Shown here: piece after piece, positions 28,149-38,014 of the stretch
Numbering within the stretch: the first letter of the stretch is position 1
Layout of the letters: every line of letters starts with the position of its first letter
NCBI RefSeq assembly: GCF_000384395.1
Contig: NZ_ARWE01000001.1
Span: 1,240,001-1,304,000 of the forward strand
Length of the DNA: 64,000 bases
Direction: 5' to 3'
Origin: Geopsychrobacter electrodiphilus DSM 16401
Lineage (GTDB): Bacteria; Desulfobacterota; Desulfuromonadia; Desulfuromonadales; Geopsychrobacteraceae
The notes under the pieces: model-generated
Told to the model about the DNA's origin: nothing
Databases searched by the model: none
What the model saw: only the letters and a program-made list of their open reading frames with translations
Position numbers and translations under genes: made by a program

Positions 28149-29867
28149 ATGTCATTGATATCCATTTTGCTGCTCGGGTTGTCTCTTTTGAGCGGTTGCG
28201 TTTCACTTATTACGCCTCCGAACCCGGGGACTGCCGGCCTGCGCCGCCCCTACCTCTCGGAGATTGATCTGCCCGAGGCCAAAGCCTTTTTTGGCTATGC
28301 TCAGTTCCGTTTGCTGATTGTTGAGAATCGTTGGGATGAGGCGATCTCTGCTCTGGAACGCGCCCAGTCATTCGACCCACAATCAGAATGGCTGAGGATG
28401 ACCTTGGCCAAGGCCTATCTTCACAATCAACAGTTTGTTGAAGGCGGGGAGGCACTTGAAACCCTGCTGGCCGATCATCCGGAAAATTCAACCGGCTGGG
28501 CGCTCCTGGGGGAGTTGCGGTCCTATCAGGAACGCTATGCCGATGCGGTACAGGCCTATACTCGAGTTTTGCAGCTTGACCCCGGCAACGAAAACATCCG
28601 CCTGCGCCTGATCGCGGTTTATGACCTGCAAAAAGATCTGCCGCGTGCGCTCGCTGCGACCAGGGAGTTGCTTGCGTTGAACCCTGATTCTGTAGCAGGT
28701 CGTTTGACTCTGGCGCGTTTGCAGCGTGAAGGACGGCAGACCGACGAAGCGATCAAAACCTATCGTGACCTGCTGGTCCGTCGGCCAGGGCAATTGCAGA
28801 CGATACTCGAGTTGGGCCAGCTGCTGGAAAAAGAACAGCAGGTCGGTGAGGCGATTACGCTCTACCGCGAAAGTATCAAAGACAATCCCGAACTTCTGGC
28901 GGTCTACCGACAATTGGCGCGTATTTTGATTTTGCAGGAGCGTTATGATGAAGCCCTCACTCTGCTGCAACAGGCCCATCGCCAACGGCCGGAAGATCTT
29001 CAAATTCTGAATCGGATGGGATTGTTACAACTCAGCCGCGAAGACTATCAGGGTGCCGAAGAGACCTTTCGTCAGATTCTCGACGTGCAACCCGATCTGC
29101 CGCGCGCACTTTATTCTCTGGGATTGGCGCTCATCGGACAACAACGCAATGCGGACGCCCTGGCCGCCCTGAAACGGATCCCCAAAACTTCTGATATTTA
29201 TTCTGAAGCCGTGTTGCAACTGGGTTATCTCTACCGCGCAGAAGGCGACCTCGAACAGGGGATCCAAATTCTTCAACAGGCCGTTGACGGTGGAAGTCAG
29301 GGTGTCGACGTCTATTATTACCTCTCTTCTTTTTTGGGGGAGGTCGGTCGTTACGCTGCGGCCGGCCAGACAGTGCGCGCAGGATTGAAATTATTTCCCC
29401 AGGAGTCACGGCTCCATTATCAGTTGGGAGTCATCTACGAACGGATGGATGATCATCCGCAGGCGTTGGCCGAAATGCAAATGGTCCTGACCCTCGATCC
29501 ACAGAATGCGGATGCGCTGAATTTTATTGCTTATCACTACGCTGAACAGGGTGAAAATCTGGAGCAAGCCCTGGCGCAGGCCAAATTAGCGCTTGAGCAG
29601 AAGAAGTCCAGTTATATCTATGACACCCTCGGCTGGATCTATTACCGTATGGAACGCTATACTGACGCACGCGAGAATTTGGATAAAGCGGTCGCACTGG
29701 ATTCGCGGGACCCGCTGATTCTGGAACATCTAGGTGATATCCTCGTGGCTCAAAAACTCTGGGCCGAAGCTGAAAAGACCTATCGCAAAGTCCTTGAACT
29801 CAATAAGACCTCTGCCTCGGTGGAGAGGAAATTACAGCAGCTGTTGAAGGATCATTCACTTCGATGA
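28149..29867 (+). CDS. TPR-repeat lipoprotein
   Basis: The 572-residue product has a signal peptide and lipobox ending LLSGC17, then about 14 tetratricopeptide repeats over the rest of the chain (for example WALLGELRSYQERYADAVQ, LNFIAYHYAEQGENLEQALA). Lipoproteins of this build usually act as scaffolds in the periplasm or at the outer membrane. It overlaps the next gene (a DUF4292/LolB-like lipoprotein) by four bases; that pairing is common in this group and suggests an envelope-assembly role. A GAGGAA ribosome binding site precedes the ATG. It heads a transcript that runs to mutM. Confidence 0.82.
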   Translation: MSLISILLLGLSLLSGCVSLITPPNPGTAGLRRPYLSEIDLPEAKAFFGYAQFRLLIVENRWDEAISALERAQSFDPQSEWLRMTLAKAYLHNQQFVEGGEALETLLADHPENSTGWALLGELRSYQERYADAVQAYTRVLQLDPGNENIRLRLIAVYDLQKDLPRALAATRELLALNPDSVAGRLTLARLQREGRQTDEAIKTYRDLLVRRPGQLQTILELGQLLEKEQQVGEAITLYRESIKDNPELLAVYRQLARILILQERYDEALTLLQQAHRQRPEDLQILNRMGLLQLSREDYQGAEETFRQILDVQPDLPRALYSLGLALIGQQRNADALAALKRIPKTSDIYSEAVLQLGYLYRAEGDLEQGIQILQQAVDGGSQGVDVYYYLSSFLGEVGRYAAAGQTVRAGLKLFPQESRLHYQLGVIYERMDDHPQALAEMQMVLTLDPQNADALNFIAYHYAEQGENLEQALAQAKLALEQKKSSYIYDTLGWIYYRMERYTDARENLDKAVALDSRDPLILEHLGDILVAQKLWAEAEKTYRKVLELNKTSASVERKLQQLLKDHSLR

Positions 29868-30646
29868 AATTTATTATTTCCAGTTTGCTGCTGAATCTGC
29901 TGCTGGTCGGTTGTGCTGGCCCCAAAATTCAGTTGCCGCCCGCTCCCGAGGCTGAGGTCTTGTTGCGAAGCCTCGCAAGGAATAATGAGCGCTGGCAGCA
30001 GTTAGATGCCGCCGCGAAAATCGCTCTAGACCAGCACGGGAAATACATGTCAACCCAGGATTTCTTGTTACTGGAAAAGCCCGATCGACTCAGGCTTGAC
30101 GTGCTGTCACTCTTTAACCAGCTGGCCCTGCAGTTGGCGGTTGATCAGGGCGAGCTGCAGGTTTTTCTCAACACCTCAGCACCGGGTCAATATTATCGCG
30201 GCCCGGCCAGCGATGAGTTGCTGGCGCGTTTTACCCGTGTGCCGCTCGGAGTGGTCGATTTAGTGCGCCTGTTGCTGTACGATCCCCCGACACAGGCGTA
30301 TCAGACCGCCGCGGTCGAGGTAAGTGATGATCGATACCTGCTGCGTCTGACCAATGGAGATCGTCAGCAGCAGTTCTTTTTTGACCGCCAACTTCAGCTG
30401 CGACGAGGAATTTACCTTTCGCTTAATGAACCTTTCTTGATTGTAAATTACGACAAGCAGAATCCAGCCGATGGCTTTCCGCGCCGTATCCAGATTGAAA
30501 TGCCAAAACAAGAGACCAGTTTGACGGTCACTCTGTCTGAGGTCAGATTGAACGTCCCGGCCAAGGCCGGGCGTTTTCAGCTTTCTTTCCCGGCGAACGC
30601 GACCCCTCTTGAATTGCCCGGCCTGAACACAAAAGGGGAAGGGTGA
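29864..30646 (+). CDS. LolB-like (DUF4292-type) lipoprotein
   Basis: The 260-residue product has a signal peptide with lipobox LLVGC17 and a single beta-rich domain reminiscent of LolA/LolB half-barrels: strands such as YMSTQDFLLLEKPDRLRLDVL and LALQLAVDQGELQVFL, and C-terminal FPRRIQIEMPKQE. Such proteins bind lipoproteins or lipids for outer-membrane delivery. The assignment rests on overall pattern rather than catalytic residues. It overlaps both neighbours, so the three genes are coupled. Confidence 0.65.
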   Translation: MKFIISSLLLNLLLVGCAGPKIQLPPAPEAEVLLRSLARNNERWQQLDAAAKIALDQHGKYMSTQDFLLLEKPDRLRLDVLSLFNQLALQLAVDQGELQVFLNTSAPGQYYRGPASDELLARFTRVPLGVVDLVRLLLYDPPTQAYQTAAVEVSDDRYLLRLTNGDRQQQFFFDRQLQLRRGIYLSLNEPFLIVNYDKQNPADGFPRRIQIEMPKQETSLTVTLSEVRLNVPAKAGRFQLSFPANATPLELPGLNTKGEG

Positions 30647-32259
30647 TGCGATGGTTGTGTTTGCTGTTCTTTGTGAGTCTGGCGGCCTGCACCCAGACCG
30701 ATCCAATGTCCGGTCTGGAAACCTCGGCCGATAAAACGCCCGCCTTCGGCGACACCTTTATTGAAGGGTCAATCGGCGATGCCTCTACCCTGTTGCCGAT
30801 TCTGGCCTCTGACAGTGCCTCCAGTGAGATCAATGGTCTGGTTTACAATGGTCTTGTTCGCTATGACGGGAACCTGCAAGTCGTAGGCGATCTGGCTGAG
30901 AGTTGGGAGATTTCTACCGACAACCTGACTATCACCTTCCATTTGCGACATGGGGTCAAGTGGCATGATGGCGCCCCGTTTACCTCTGCCGATGTGCTGT
31001 ATACCTACCAGCTCTATGTGGATCCGGAGACCCCGACCGCCTACGCCGAATCTTATCGGCAGGTTAAAAAGGCAGAAACTCCTGACGATTTCACCTTTCG
31101 CGTCACCTATGAGCAGCCCTATGCCCCGGCGTTGATGAGTTGGGGAATGTCGGTACTCCCCAAACACTTGCTCGAAGGAAAGAAGATCACCGAGAGTACC
31201 CTGGCCCGTCATCCGGTCGGGACCGGTCCTTATCATTTTGTCGAATGGCAGGGCGGGGAGAAGATCGTACTCGAGGCGAATCGCGATTACTTTGAGGGGA
31301 GTCCGTACATTAAGCGTTTTGTCTTTCGCATTATCCCCGACACCTCCACCCAGTTTCTTGAATTGCAGACCGGCGGACTTGATTTTATGAGCCTCTCCCC
31401 CCTGCAATATGATCGTCAGACCGATACTCCGGCGTTTCAGCGGTTGTTTAATAAGTATCGCTATCTCTCCTTCGGCTATACCTATCTGGGTTACAATTTG
31501 AAACGGCCCATGTTTCAGGATCGGCGGGTGAGACAGGCACTGGCTTATGCTATTGATAAACAGGAGATCATCGACGGCGTCCTGCTCGGTTATGGTAAGG
31601 CGGCCACCGGTCCGTATAAGGCCGATGCCTGGGTTTATAACCCCAATGTGAAACGTTACCCCTATAACCCCGAAAAAGCCCGGCAACTTCTGGCCGAGGC
31701 CGGATGGGTCGACAGCGATGGTGATGGTATTCTCGACAAACAGGGGGCTGCATTTTCGTTTACGATCGTTACCAATCAGGGGAATGATTTGCGCAGCAAG
31801 GCCGGCGAGATCATTCAACGGCGCTTCAAAGAGGTCGGGGTCGATGTCAAATTGCGGGTGATCGAATGGGCAACATTTCTCAAGGAGTTCATTAACCCCG
31901 GTAATTTTGATGCGACGATCCTCGGCTGGAGTGGCAGCCCCGAGCCTGATCAATATGAAATCTGGCATTCGAGTAAGACCGGCCCGCGTGAGCTGAATTT
32001 TATTGGTTATAAAAACCCCGAGGTCGACGCCCTGCTCGAGAAGGGTCGGCGGATCTTTGATCAGGCGAAACGCAAGCAGGTTTATGACCGCTTTCAGGAG
32101 ATTCTTGCCGAAGATCAGCCCTATACGTTTTTGTTTGTGCCAGAAGCCTTGCCAGCCGTCGCCAGACGTTTTCATGGAATTAAACCGACGGCCGCCGGAA
32201 TCCGCTATAATTTCAACAAGTGGTATGTGCCAAAAGGACGTCAGAAGTTCAGTCGCTGA
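30646..32259 (+). CDS. Peptide/nickel-type ABC transporter substrate-binding lipoprotein
   Basis: The 537-residue protein is a family 5 extracellular solute-binding protein (DppA/OppA type). It has a lipobox ending SLAAC15, the early motif NGLVYNGLVRYDG, LAESWEISTDNLTITFHLR, the cluster signature VKWHDGAPFTSADVLYTY and DRRVRQALAYAIDKQEI. Ligand specificity (peptides, nickel or others) cannot be read. The ATG overlaps the upstream stop (TGATG) and is preceded by GGGGAAGGG. Two permease genes follow, but no ATPase genes are found in this cluster. Confidence 0.92.
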   Translation: MRWLCLLFFVSLAACTQTDPMSGLETSADKTPAFGDTFIEGSIGDASTLLPILASDSASSEINGLVYNGLVRYDGNLQVVGDLAESWEISTDNLTITFHLRHGVKWHDGAPFTSADVLYTYQLYVDPETPTAYAESYRQVKKAETPDDFTFRVTYEQPYAPALMSWGMSVLPKHLLEGKKITESTLARHPVGTGPYHFVEWQGGEKIVLEANRDYFEGSPYIKRFVFRIIPDTSTQFLELQTGGLDFMSLSPLQYDRQTDTPAFQRLFNKYRYLSFGYTYLGYNLKRPMFQDRRVRQALAYAIDKQEIIDGVLLGYGKAATGPYKADAWVYNPNVKRYPYNPEKARQLLAEAGWVDSDGDGILDKQGAAFSFTIVTNQGNDLRSKAGEIIQRRFKEVGVDVKLRVIEWATFLKEFINPGNFDATILGWSGSPEPDQYEIWHSSKTGPRELNFIGYKNPEVDALLEKGRRIFDQAKRKQVYDRFQEILAEDQPYTFLFVPEALPAVARRFHGIKPTAAGIRYNFNKWYVPKGRQKFSR

Positions 32260-32289
32260 GAGATCTTGGCGTTTCACATCGGATTGCCT

Positions 32290-33267
32290 ATGTATCGTTA
32301 CATTTTACGCCGTTTACTGATGATGATCCCGCTCTTGATCGGGATCACTCTGATCTCCTTTATGGTGATTCATCTGGCTCCCGGCGAGCCGACCGATATG
32401 CAGACCCAGATGAACCCGCAGGCCAGTTCGGACCTGCAGGTTAAACTGCATAAACAGTATGGCCTGGATAAACCCCTTCCAGAGCAGTATCTGCTTTGGC
32501 TCGGGCGGATGGTGCGGCTAGATTTCGGGAATTCCTTCGCTCAGGATAATCGGCCGGTGTTGAGTAAAATTGCCGAGCGTTTGCCGGTGACGATCCTGCT
32601 TAATGTGCTGTCGCTGGGGGTGATTCTGGTGCTTGCACTTCCGTTGGGGGTTATCTCTGCGGTCAGGCGCAATAGTTTTTTTGATCGCGCGACGACAGTG
32701 CTGGTGTTTGTCGGCTTCGCTATGCCCTCTTTCTGGTTGGCTCTGCTCATGATGGACTGGATGGGGGTGCGCCTCGGGGTGCTGCCGGTTTCCGGCTTGA
32801 AATCCTTGGGTTACGAATATATGAGTCTGTCGGGTCAGTTGTTCGATCGGATTTCACATCTGCTGTTGCCGGTTTTCATCGCTGCGATTGGCGGACTGGC
32901 CGGGTTCTCACGCTACATGCGTTCGAACATGCTTGATGTCATCCGTCAGGATTACATCATGACCGCGCGCGCCAAGGGGCTCTCGGAGCGGGTGGTTATT
33001 TATAAACACGCCCTGCGCAATGCCCTGCTGCCGGTTATCACCATCCTTGGTCTTTCGGTGCCGGGTCTGATCGGAGGGAGTGTTATCTTTGAGACGATCT
33101 TTGCGATCCCTGGGATGGGGAAACTTTTTTATGACGGGGTCATGATGCGCGATTACCCTCTTATTATGGGAGTTCTTGTGATCGGGGCGGTCCTGACTCT
33201 GGTCGGCAATATGCTGGCTGACATCTCTTATGCGCTGGCTGATCCACGCATCAGAAACAGTAACTAA
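32290..33267 (+). CDS. ABC transporter permease, DppB type
   Basis: The 325-residue inner-membrane permease starts [20 protein letters not shown], the usual DppB N terminus, and ends with the BPD_transp_1 domain containing [20 protein letters not shown], the EAA loop that contacts the ATPase. About six helices are visible. The frame is open upstream to TTG 32266, but the ATG at 32290 fits the family. A gene unrelated to transport separates it from the second permease. Confidence 0.92.
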   Translation: MYRYILRRLLMMIPLLIGITLISFMVIHLAPGEPTDMQTQMNPQASSDLQVKLHKQYGLDKPLPEQYLLWLGRMVRLDFGNSFAQDNRPVLSKIAERLPVTILLNVLSLGVILVLALPLGVISAVRRNSFFDRATTVLVFVGFAMPSFWLALLMMDWMGVRLGVLPVSGLKSLGYEYMSLSGQLFDRISHLLLPVFIAAIGGLAGFSRYMRSNMLDVIRQDYIMTARAKGLSERVVIYKHALRNALLPVITILGLSVPGLIGGSVIFETIFAIPGMGKLFYDGVMMRDYPLIMGVLVIGAVLTLVGNMLADISYALADPRIRNSN

Positions 33268-33294
33268 CAGTGTGCGTCAATGGGGGAAGAGAGA

Positions 33295-33915
33295 ATGGGG
33301 AGAACGACTAAATTAGGTGAGATGCTGCTGGAAGCGGGGTTGATTGACAAGTTTCAACTGGAGTCCGGTCTTTCGTTTCAACGCAATGTCGGTGGCCGTA
33401 TCGGCAGTGCGTTGGTGAAGCTTGGTTACATCGCCGAAGAGACGATTTTGACGTTTCTTGATGATCAGGAAAATATCGTACGGGTCGATCTGGAACAATT
33501 GCAAATCCCACCTGATGCGTTAAACACGATCCCGGTGGCTAAACTTTACGAAAATATGGTCGTGCCGGTTGAGTGGCAGTCACAGGGGAGATCGCGGGTG
33601 CTGGTCGTGGCGATGACCGACCCGACTAACCTGACCCTGATCGATGACCTGCAGTTTGTGGTCGGTAGCCGGATTCAGCCCGTTGTTGCGCCTGAGGTTG
33701 ATATTGAAACCGCCCTGAATCGGCATTTCCCCGCCGGCCGGCCGGGAACTCACTCCGTTGCGCCGCCGTGGGATAAACAGATCGAAATTTTGTCGCCGCC
33801 TGTTGAACGAAAAATCGATAAGAGTGCTCATGCCGGAGATCGCCTGGACCGTTTGATCGCTCTGTTACTGCGCAAGGGTGTGCTCTCTGATCGGGATGCT
33901 GACTACCTGAAGTAG
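33295..33915 (+). CDS. MshEN-domain (GspE/PilB N-terminal type) protein
   Basis: The 206-residue product has an N-terminal domain typical of type II secretion/type IV pilus assembly ATPases: KLGEMLLEAGLIDKFQLESG, LVKLGYIAEETILTFLDD, then IPVAKLYENMVVPVEW and VVAMTDPTNLTLIDDLQF. No Walker motifs or ATPase core follow. Related MshEN domains bind c-di-GMP, so a sensing role is possible. ATG 33295 follows GGGGGAAGAG; the earlier ATG 33280 has no ribosome binding site. Its position between two permease genes of one transporter is unusual. Confidence 0.8.
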   Translation: MGRTTKLGEMLLEAGLIDKFQLESGLSFQRNVGGRIGSALVKLGYIAEETILTFLDDQENIVRVDLEQLQIPPDALNTIPVAKLYENMVVPVEWQSQGRSRVLVVAMTDPTNLTLIDDLQFVVGSRIQPVVAPEVDIETALNRHFPAGRPGTHSVAPPWDKQIEILSPPVERKIDKSAHAGDRLDRLIALLLRKGVLSDRDADYLK

Positions 33916-33927
33916 ACTGGGAAACTG

Positions 33928-34779
33928 TTGGTGAAAAAGAAATCATTCTGGATTCAGGTCGTTTGGGGGCAGCTGAAACATAACCGTATGGCCCTGTTCG
34001 GTGGGCTTATCGTGTTATTGATGTTTCTGCTTGCCGGGTTGGCGGCAGTGTTGCCGGGCGATCCGGCGGCGATTAATATCAAGCAGGCACTCCTGTCACC
34101 CAGCGGCGCTCACCTGCTCGGAACCGATGATCTGGGGCGCGATGTGCTCCTGCGTATGATCTACGGCGCGCGCATCTCGCTGCTGGTCGGGTTTGTCGCG
34201 GTCGGGATCTCGACCATGTTAGGGATTCTGGTCGGCTCACTGGCCGGTTTTTATGGGGGCTGGGTTGATGCCCTGGTGATGCGGTTTGTTGATATCATGC
34301 TCTGTTTCCCGACCTTTTTTCTGATTCTGGCGGTGATCGCCTTTTTGAACCCGTCCATCTGGAACATCATGGTCGTCATCGGTATTACCAGCTGGATGGG
34401 GGTCGCGCGCTTGGTGCGGGCCGAATTCTTAAGCTTGCGCGAGCGTGAATTTGTGCTGGCGGCGAGAGCCGTTGGCGCCAACGATCTGCGTCTGATCTTT
34501 CGCCATATGCTCCCTAACGCCCTGTCGCCGGTGCTGGTTTCGGCAACCCTTGGCATCGCCGGAGCGATTCTCACCGAGAGCGCGCTGTCGTTTCTCGGCA
34601 TCGGCGTGCAACCGCCGACACCCTCCTGGGGGAATATGCTGATCGCCGGCAAACAGACCCTCGGTTATGCCTGGTGGCTTTCAGTTTTTCCCGGACTGGC
34701 GATTTTGATCACGGTGCTTGGCTATAACCTGCTCGGTGAAGGGATTCGTGACGCCCTTGACCCACGCTTGAAGGACTAG
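33928..34779 (+). CDS. ABC transporter permease, DppC type
   Basis: The 283-residue permease has the DppC hallmarks: QLKHNRMALFGGLIVLLMF at the N terminus, HLLGTDDLGRDVLLRMIYGA at the start of the transport domain, the EAA loop EREFVLAARAVGANDLRLIF and the C-terminal DALDPRLKD. Start may be TTG 33928 or GTG 33931; neither has a strong ribosome binding site. It pairs with the DppB-type permease upstream of the MshEN gene. Confidence 0.92.
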   Translation: MVKKKSFWIQVVWGQLKHNRMALFGGLIVLLMFLLAGLAAVLPGDPAAINIKQALLSPSGAHLLGTDDLGRDVLLRMIYGARISLLVGFVAVGISTMLGILVGSLAGFYGGWVDALVMRFVDIMLCFPTFFLILAVIAFLNPSIWNIMVVIGITSWMGVARLVRAEFLSLREREFVLAARAVGANDLRLIFRHMLPNALSPVLVSATLGIAGAILTESALSFLGIGVQPPTPSWGNMLIAGKQTLGYAWWLSVFPGLAILITVLGYNLLGEGIRDALDPRLKD

Positions 34780-34782
34780 GCG

Positions 34783-35214
34783 ATGGCGCATCCTGAACTG
34801 ACCCTCGATTTGACCGCTGAAGATTTGATCCGCGTGCGTTTTGCCGCCCTTAAAGAACAAAACTTCTCCCTGCTTTATGCCAGCTACCACCCACGCGCGC
34901 CGTTTCTTGAGCAGTTTCCTACGCTGAACAGCTACCGTGAATTTGCCGTTCAAACCCTTTCTGACCTGCGGCTTTACGACGCCGATGTCGGCGCCAGTCG
35001 TGTGACACCCGAGGGCGTCGAAATTATCTGCATCCTGCGTTTTGATCTCGGCAGCGAAGTTCAGATTTTGTATGAGTTGGTCCTGGTCATCCCGACCGAC
35101 CTTGGTTGGCGTTATCATTCGGCGCAGAAATTGAGTACCGAAGATTATCAGGGCGAGTTCGCCGCGCTCGACTTTGTCCATTTCGATCATCAATCGCCAA
35201 AAATCAGATTTTAA
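34783..35214 (+). CDS. YchJ-like (NTF2-fold) protein
   Basis: The 143-residue product resembles the NTF2-like domain of YchJ/UPF0225 proteins: AEDLIRVRFAALKEQNFSLLY near the start, then a beta sheet with EFAVQTLSDLRLYDADV and VEIICILRFDL. The cysteine-rich SEC-C ends of full YchJ are absent. It begins three bases after the permease stop and ends 18 bases before mutM. Function is unknown. Confidence 0.6.
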   Translation: MAHPELTLDLTAEDLIRVRFAALKEQNFSLLYASYHPRAPFLEQFPTLNSYREFAVQTLSDLRLYDADVGASRVTPEGVEIICILRFDLGSEVQILYELVLVIPTDLGWRYHSAQKLSTEDYQGEFAALDFVHFDHQSPKIRF

Positions 35215-35232
35215 GTCAGCCCGGAATTAATT

Positions 35233-36048
35233 ATGCCTGAACTTCCCGAGGTCGAAACTGTCAGGCGCGGCCTTGAACCACAGATCTGTGGCCGGCGTAT
35301 CGTCGGGGTCATCTGCCGCGTGCCGAGGTTGCGTCTGCCGCTTGATCCTCAACTGGAGATGTTACTTGGCGGACAGGTGATCCACGCCATCTCCCGCCGT
35401 GCCAAATACCTTTTATTCAAGCTGGATAAGGGGACACTGCTGCTGCATCTTGGCATGAGTGGAGTTTTGCGCCTGGTCAAATCGGAGGCTCCCATCGCAA
35501 AACATGATCATGTCGATTTGCGCTTGGATGACGGTCAGCTGCTGCGTTTCAACGATACCCGCCGGTTCGGGCTGCTCCTTTACCTTCAGGGTGATCCTAA
35601 TCTCCATTCGCTGTTGCAGCATCTTGGCCCCGAACCGCTGGAGACTGACCTGCCTGAAGATTATCTGTTCACTCGTTCCCGCAAACGCAACCTGGCGATC
35701 AAGAATTTCATCATGGATCAGAAGGTATTGGTCGGGGTGGGAAACATCTACGCCAGCGAAGCGCTCTTTGCTGCGGGGATTGATCCGCGCCGCAAGGCCG
35801 GGAGGATCAAACGTCAAGAGTCGATCACGCTGTTGCGGTGCATTCAGGCGATTCTTGCCGAGGCGATTATCGCTGGCGGCACGACCCTCAAGGATTTTCG
35901 CCAGAGTGATGGCAGGCCGGGTTATTTCAAACAGCAGTTACAGGTATACGGGCGTAAAGGGATGGGCTGTCTGCAGTGTGATGGGACAATTCAACAGGTG
36001 ACACTTGGGCAGCGGTCGACATATTTTTGTGAAAACTGCCAGGGATGA
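35233..36048 (+). CDS. mutM: Formamidopyrimidine-DNA glycosylase MutM (Fpg)
   Basis: MutM removes 8-oxoguanine and ring-opened purines and cleaves the resulting abasic site. The 271-residue protein begins MPELPEVETVRRGLEP (catalytic Pro2, Glu3), has the conserved lysine in RRAKYLLFKLDKG, the H2TH region LVGVGNIYASEALF, and a C-terminal zinc finger with CLQCDG and CENC plus the arginine in LGQRSTYF. All catalytic residues are present. It ends its operon and converges on ggt. Confidence 0.96.
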   Translation: MPELPEVETVRRGLEPQICGRRIVGVICRVPRLRLPLDPQLEMLLGGQVIHAISRRAKYLLFKLDKGTLLLHLGMSGVLRLVKSEAPIAKHDHVDLRLDDGQLLRFNDTRRFGLLLYLQGDPNLHSLLQHLGPEPLETDLPEDYLFTRSRKRNLAIKNFIMDQKVLVGVGNIYASEALFAAGIDPRRKAGRIKRQESITLLRCIQAILAEAIIAGGTTLKDFRQSDGRPGYFKQQLQVYGRKGMGCLQCDGTIQQVTLGQRSTYFCENCQG

Positions 36049-36139
36049 AATAAGCGGTCAGCCTGAATCTTTGCAGAGCACTGAGGTTTTGCGCCAGATC
36101 ATTCAAACTCAATAATCAAGACTTTCCCGTCCCTGCTGA

Positions 36140-37879
36140 TCATAGTCCTGCCGCAAGTGCGGTCGAACGGCGTGGATCGGCAGCGCCATACATCATACCG
36201 CCTTTAATCAGAACCGATTGAATGGCACCCATCGCACTTTTTTGTTTGACCTGGTACCCCTCCTCTTGAAGGATCCTGATGGTATCAGGGCTGATCCCTT
36301 CTTCGATGCGCAGCTCGTCCGGGAGCCACTGATGGTGGACTCTGGGTGCGGCAACCGCGCTCTGGATATTCAGACCGTGATCGATGACGTTCATGATGAC
36401 CTGCAGGGTCGTGGTGATAATCCGCGAGCCGCCCGGGCTGCCTGTTACCAGAAAGTTTTTCCCGTTTTGTTTGACAATGGTCGGCGACATCGAGCTGAGC
36501 ATGCGCTTGTTCGGTTCAATCTTGTTCGCTTCGCCACCGATCAGGCCATAGGCGTTAGGAACGCCGGGCTTGGCTGAAAAATCATCCATCTCGTTATTCA
36601 ATAAAAAGCCCGCGCCCTCGACCACAATCCCTGAGCCATAGCTGAAGTTAATGGTATAGGTGTTTGAGACCGCATTGCCGAACTTGTCGACGATGGAGAA
36701 ATGGGTGGTTTCATTGCTCTCGTAGGGGAGGGGGGCGCCGGGCCTGATCCTGGAGCTCGGGGTCGCTTTGGCCGGGTCGATCTCTTTGCGCAAGGACGCA
36801 GCGTAATCTTTGGAGGTGAGCCCTTTCAGGGGGACCTTGACGAAGTCCGCATCGCCCAGATAGAGGGAGCGGTCGGCGTAGGCCAGCTTCATCGCCTCGG
36901 CCATCAGGTGAATCGTCTGGGCCGAATTGTGACCATATTCCGCGATGGGATAACCTTCAAGGATATTGAGAATCTCCACCACGTGCACCCCGCCCGAGCT
37001 AGGGGGTGACATCGAGTAGATATCGTAGCCGCGATAGGTGCCATGCACCGGTTTTCTGATGACGGGAGTATAATTTTTCATATCCCCGCGGCTGATCAAC
37101 CCGCCATGCTTCGCCATTTCGGCGGCCATCAGCTCAGCCGTCTTGCCGGTGTAAAACTCCTGCGCACCATGTTCTGCGATGCGTTTCAGGGTAGCGGCGA
37201 GATCTTTCTGGATAAAGAGCTCGCCCGGTTCGTAGAAGCCGCCGTCCGCCTTGTAGAATACTTTGCGGGTCGAATCCCACTTCTTCAGCATCTTCTCCTT
37301 TTCTTTTAGTCCTTCACTAAAACGCGGCGTGACAATGAAACCCTGCTCCGCAAGTTTGATCGCAGGCGCCATGGCCTCCGCCAGGCTGATGGTGCCATAT
37401 TTCTGCAACGCAAGGGCGAGGCCAGCAACTGTCCCTGGAACTCCTGCCGACAGGTGCGAATAGCGCGACACCTCAGTGTCGGCGTCGCCTTTAGCGTCAA
37501 GGAACATGTCAACGCTCGCCTTGTTCGGCGCCTTTTCGCGATAATCGATGGCGACGACCTCGTCCCGTTTTTCAGAAGAGATCAGCATAAAACCTCCTCC
37601 TCCAATGTTCCCGGAACGGGGCTGGGTGACCGCCAGGGAAAAAGCTGCCGTGACTGCGGCGTCGATGGCATTGCCGCCCATTTTCAGGACCTCCAGAGCC
37701 GATTCGGTGGCGAGGAAGTGGCTGGTGACCACCATCCCCTCTTTCCCTGGGACGGGGGTCATGCGTTCCCCTTCAAGGATTGACGCCGAGTGAGCCAGGG
37801 CAGAAAAGAGCAACAGCAGGGCGCCAAGAGTTGTCGCAGTCCGCCAAGTCATCATCAGCCGAAAGAATAATCGGTACAT
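36140..37879 (-). CDS. ggt: Gamma-glutamyltranspeptidase Ggt
   Basis: Ggt hydrolyses or transfers the gamma-glutamyl group of glutathione and related compounds in the periplasm. The 579-residue precursor has a signal peptide (TLGALLLLFSALAHSA), the family start MVVTSHFLATESALEVLKMGGNAIDA (core GGNAIDAAVTAAFSLAV), MSPPSSGGVHVVEIL and the self-cleavage site NETTHFSIVDKFGNAV, whose first threonine of TTH is the N-terminal nucleophile of the small subunit. GSPGGSRII and related anion-hole glycines are present. Upstream lie a promoter, a probable riboswitch aptamer and a terminator, so expression is likely controlled by transcript termination. Confidence 0.95.
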   Translation of the reverse strand: MYRLFFRLMMTWRTATTLGALLLLFSALAHSASILEGERMTPVPGKEGMVVTSHFLATESALEVLKMGGNAIDAAVTAAFSLAVTQPRSGNIGGGGFMLISSEKRDEVVAIDYREKAPNKASVDMFLDAKGDADTEVSRYSHLSAGVPGTVAGLALALQKYGTISLAEAMAPAIKLAEQGFIVTPRFSEGLKEKEKMLKKWDSTRKVFYKADGGFYEPGELFIQKDLAATLKRIAEHGAQEFYTGKTAELMAAEMAKHGGLISRGDMKNYTPVIRKPVHGTYRGYDIYSMSPPSSGGVHVVEILNILEGYPIAEYGHNSAQTIHLMAEAMKLAYADRSLYLGDADFVKVPLKGLTSKDYAASLRKEIDPAKATPSSRIRPGAPLPYESNETTHFSIVDKFGNAVSNTYTINFSYGSGIVVEGAGFLLNNEMDDFSAKPGVPNAYGLIGGEANKIEPNKRMLSSMSPTIVKQNGKNFLVTGSPGGSRIITTTLQVIMNVIDHGLNIQSAVAAPRVHHQWLPDELRIEEGISPDTIRILQEEGYQVKQKSAMGAIQSVLIKGGMMYGAADPRRSTALAAGL

Positions 37880-38014
37880 ACGAACCTCCCTGCTGTTAAA
37901 AGTTTGAAACGTCTTGGGAAGAATGGGATCTCGTAAAAATGGACTTTTTCGTTACCTCATCAGGGTAGAATCATCTGTCAATCAGCATGCGCACCACAAA
38001 AATCAAGCCACACC

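Noticed and set aside
30769-32277. 502-codon open frame on the minus strand
   Set aside because: It is antisense to the solute-binding lipoprotein gene, which has full family motifs; the frame has no domain, signal or ribosome binding site.
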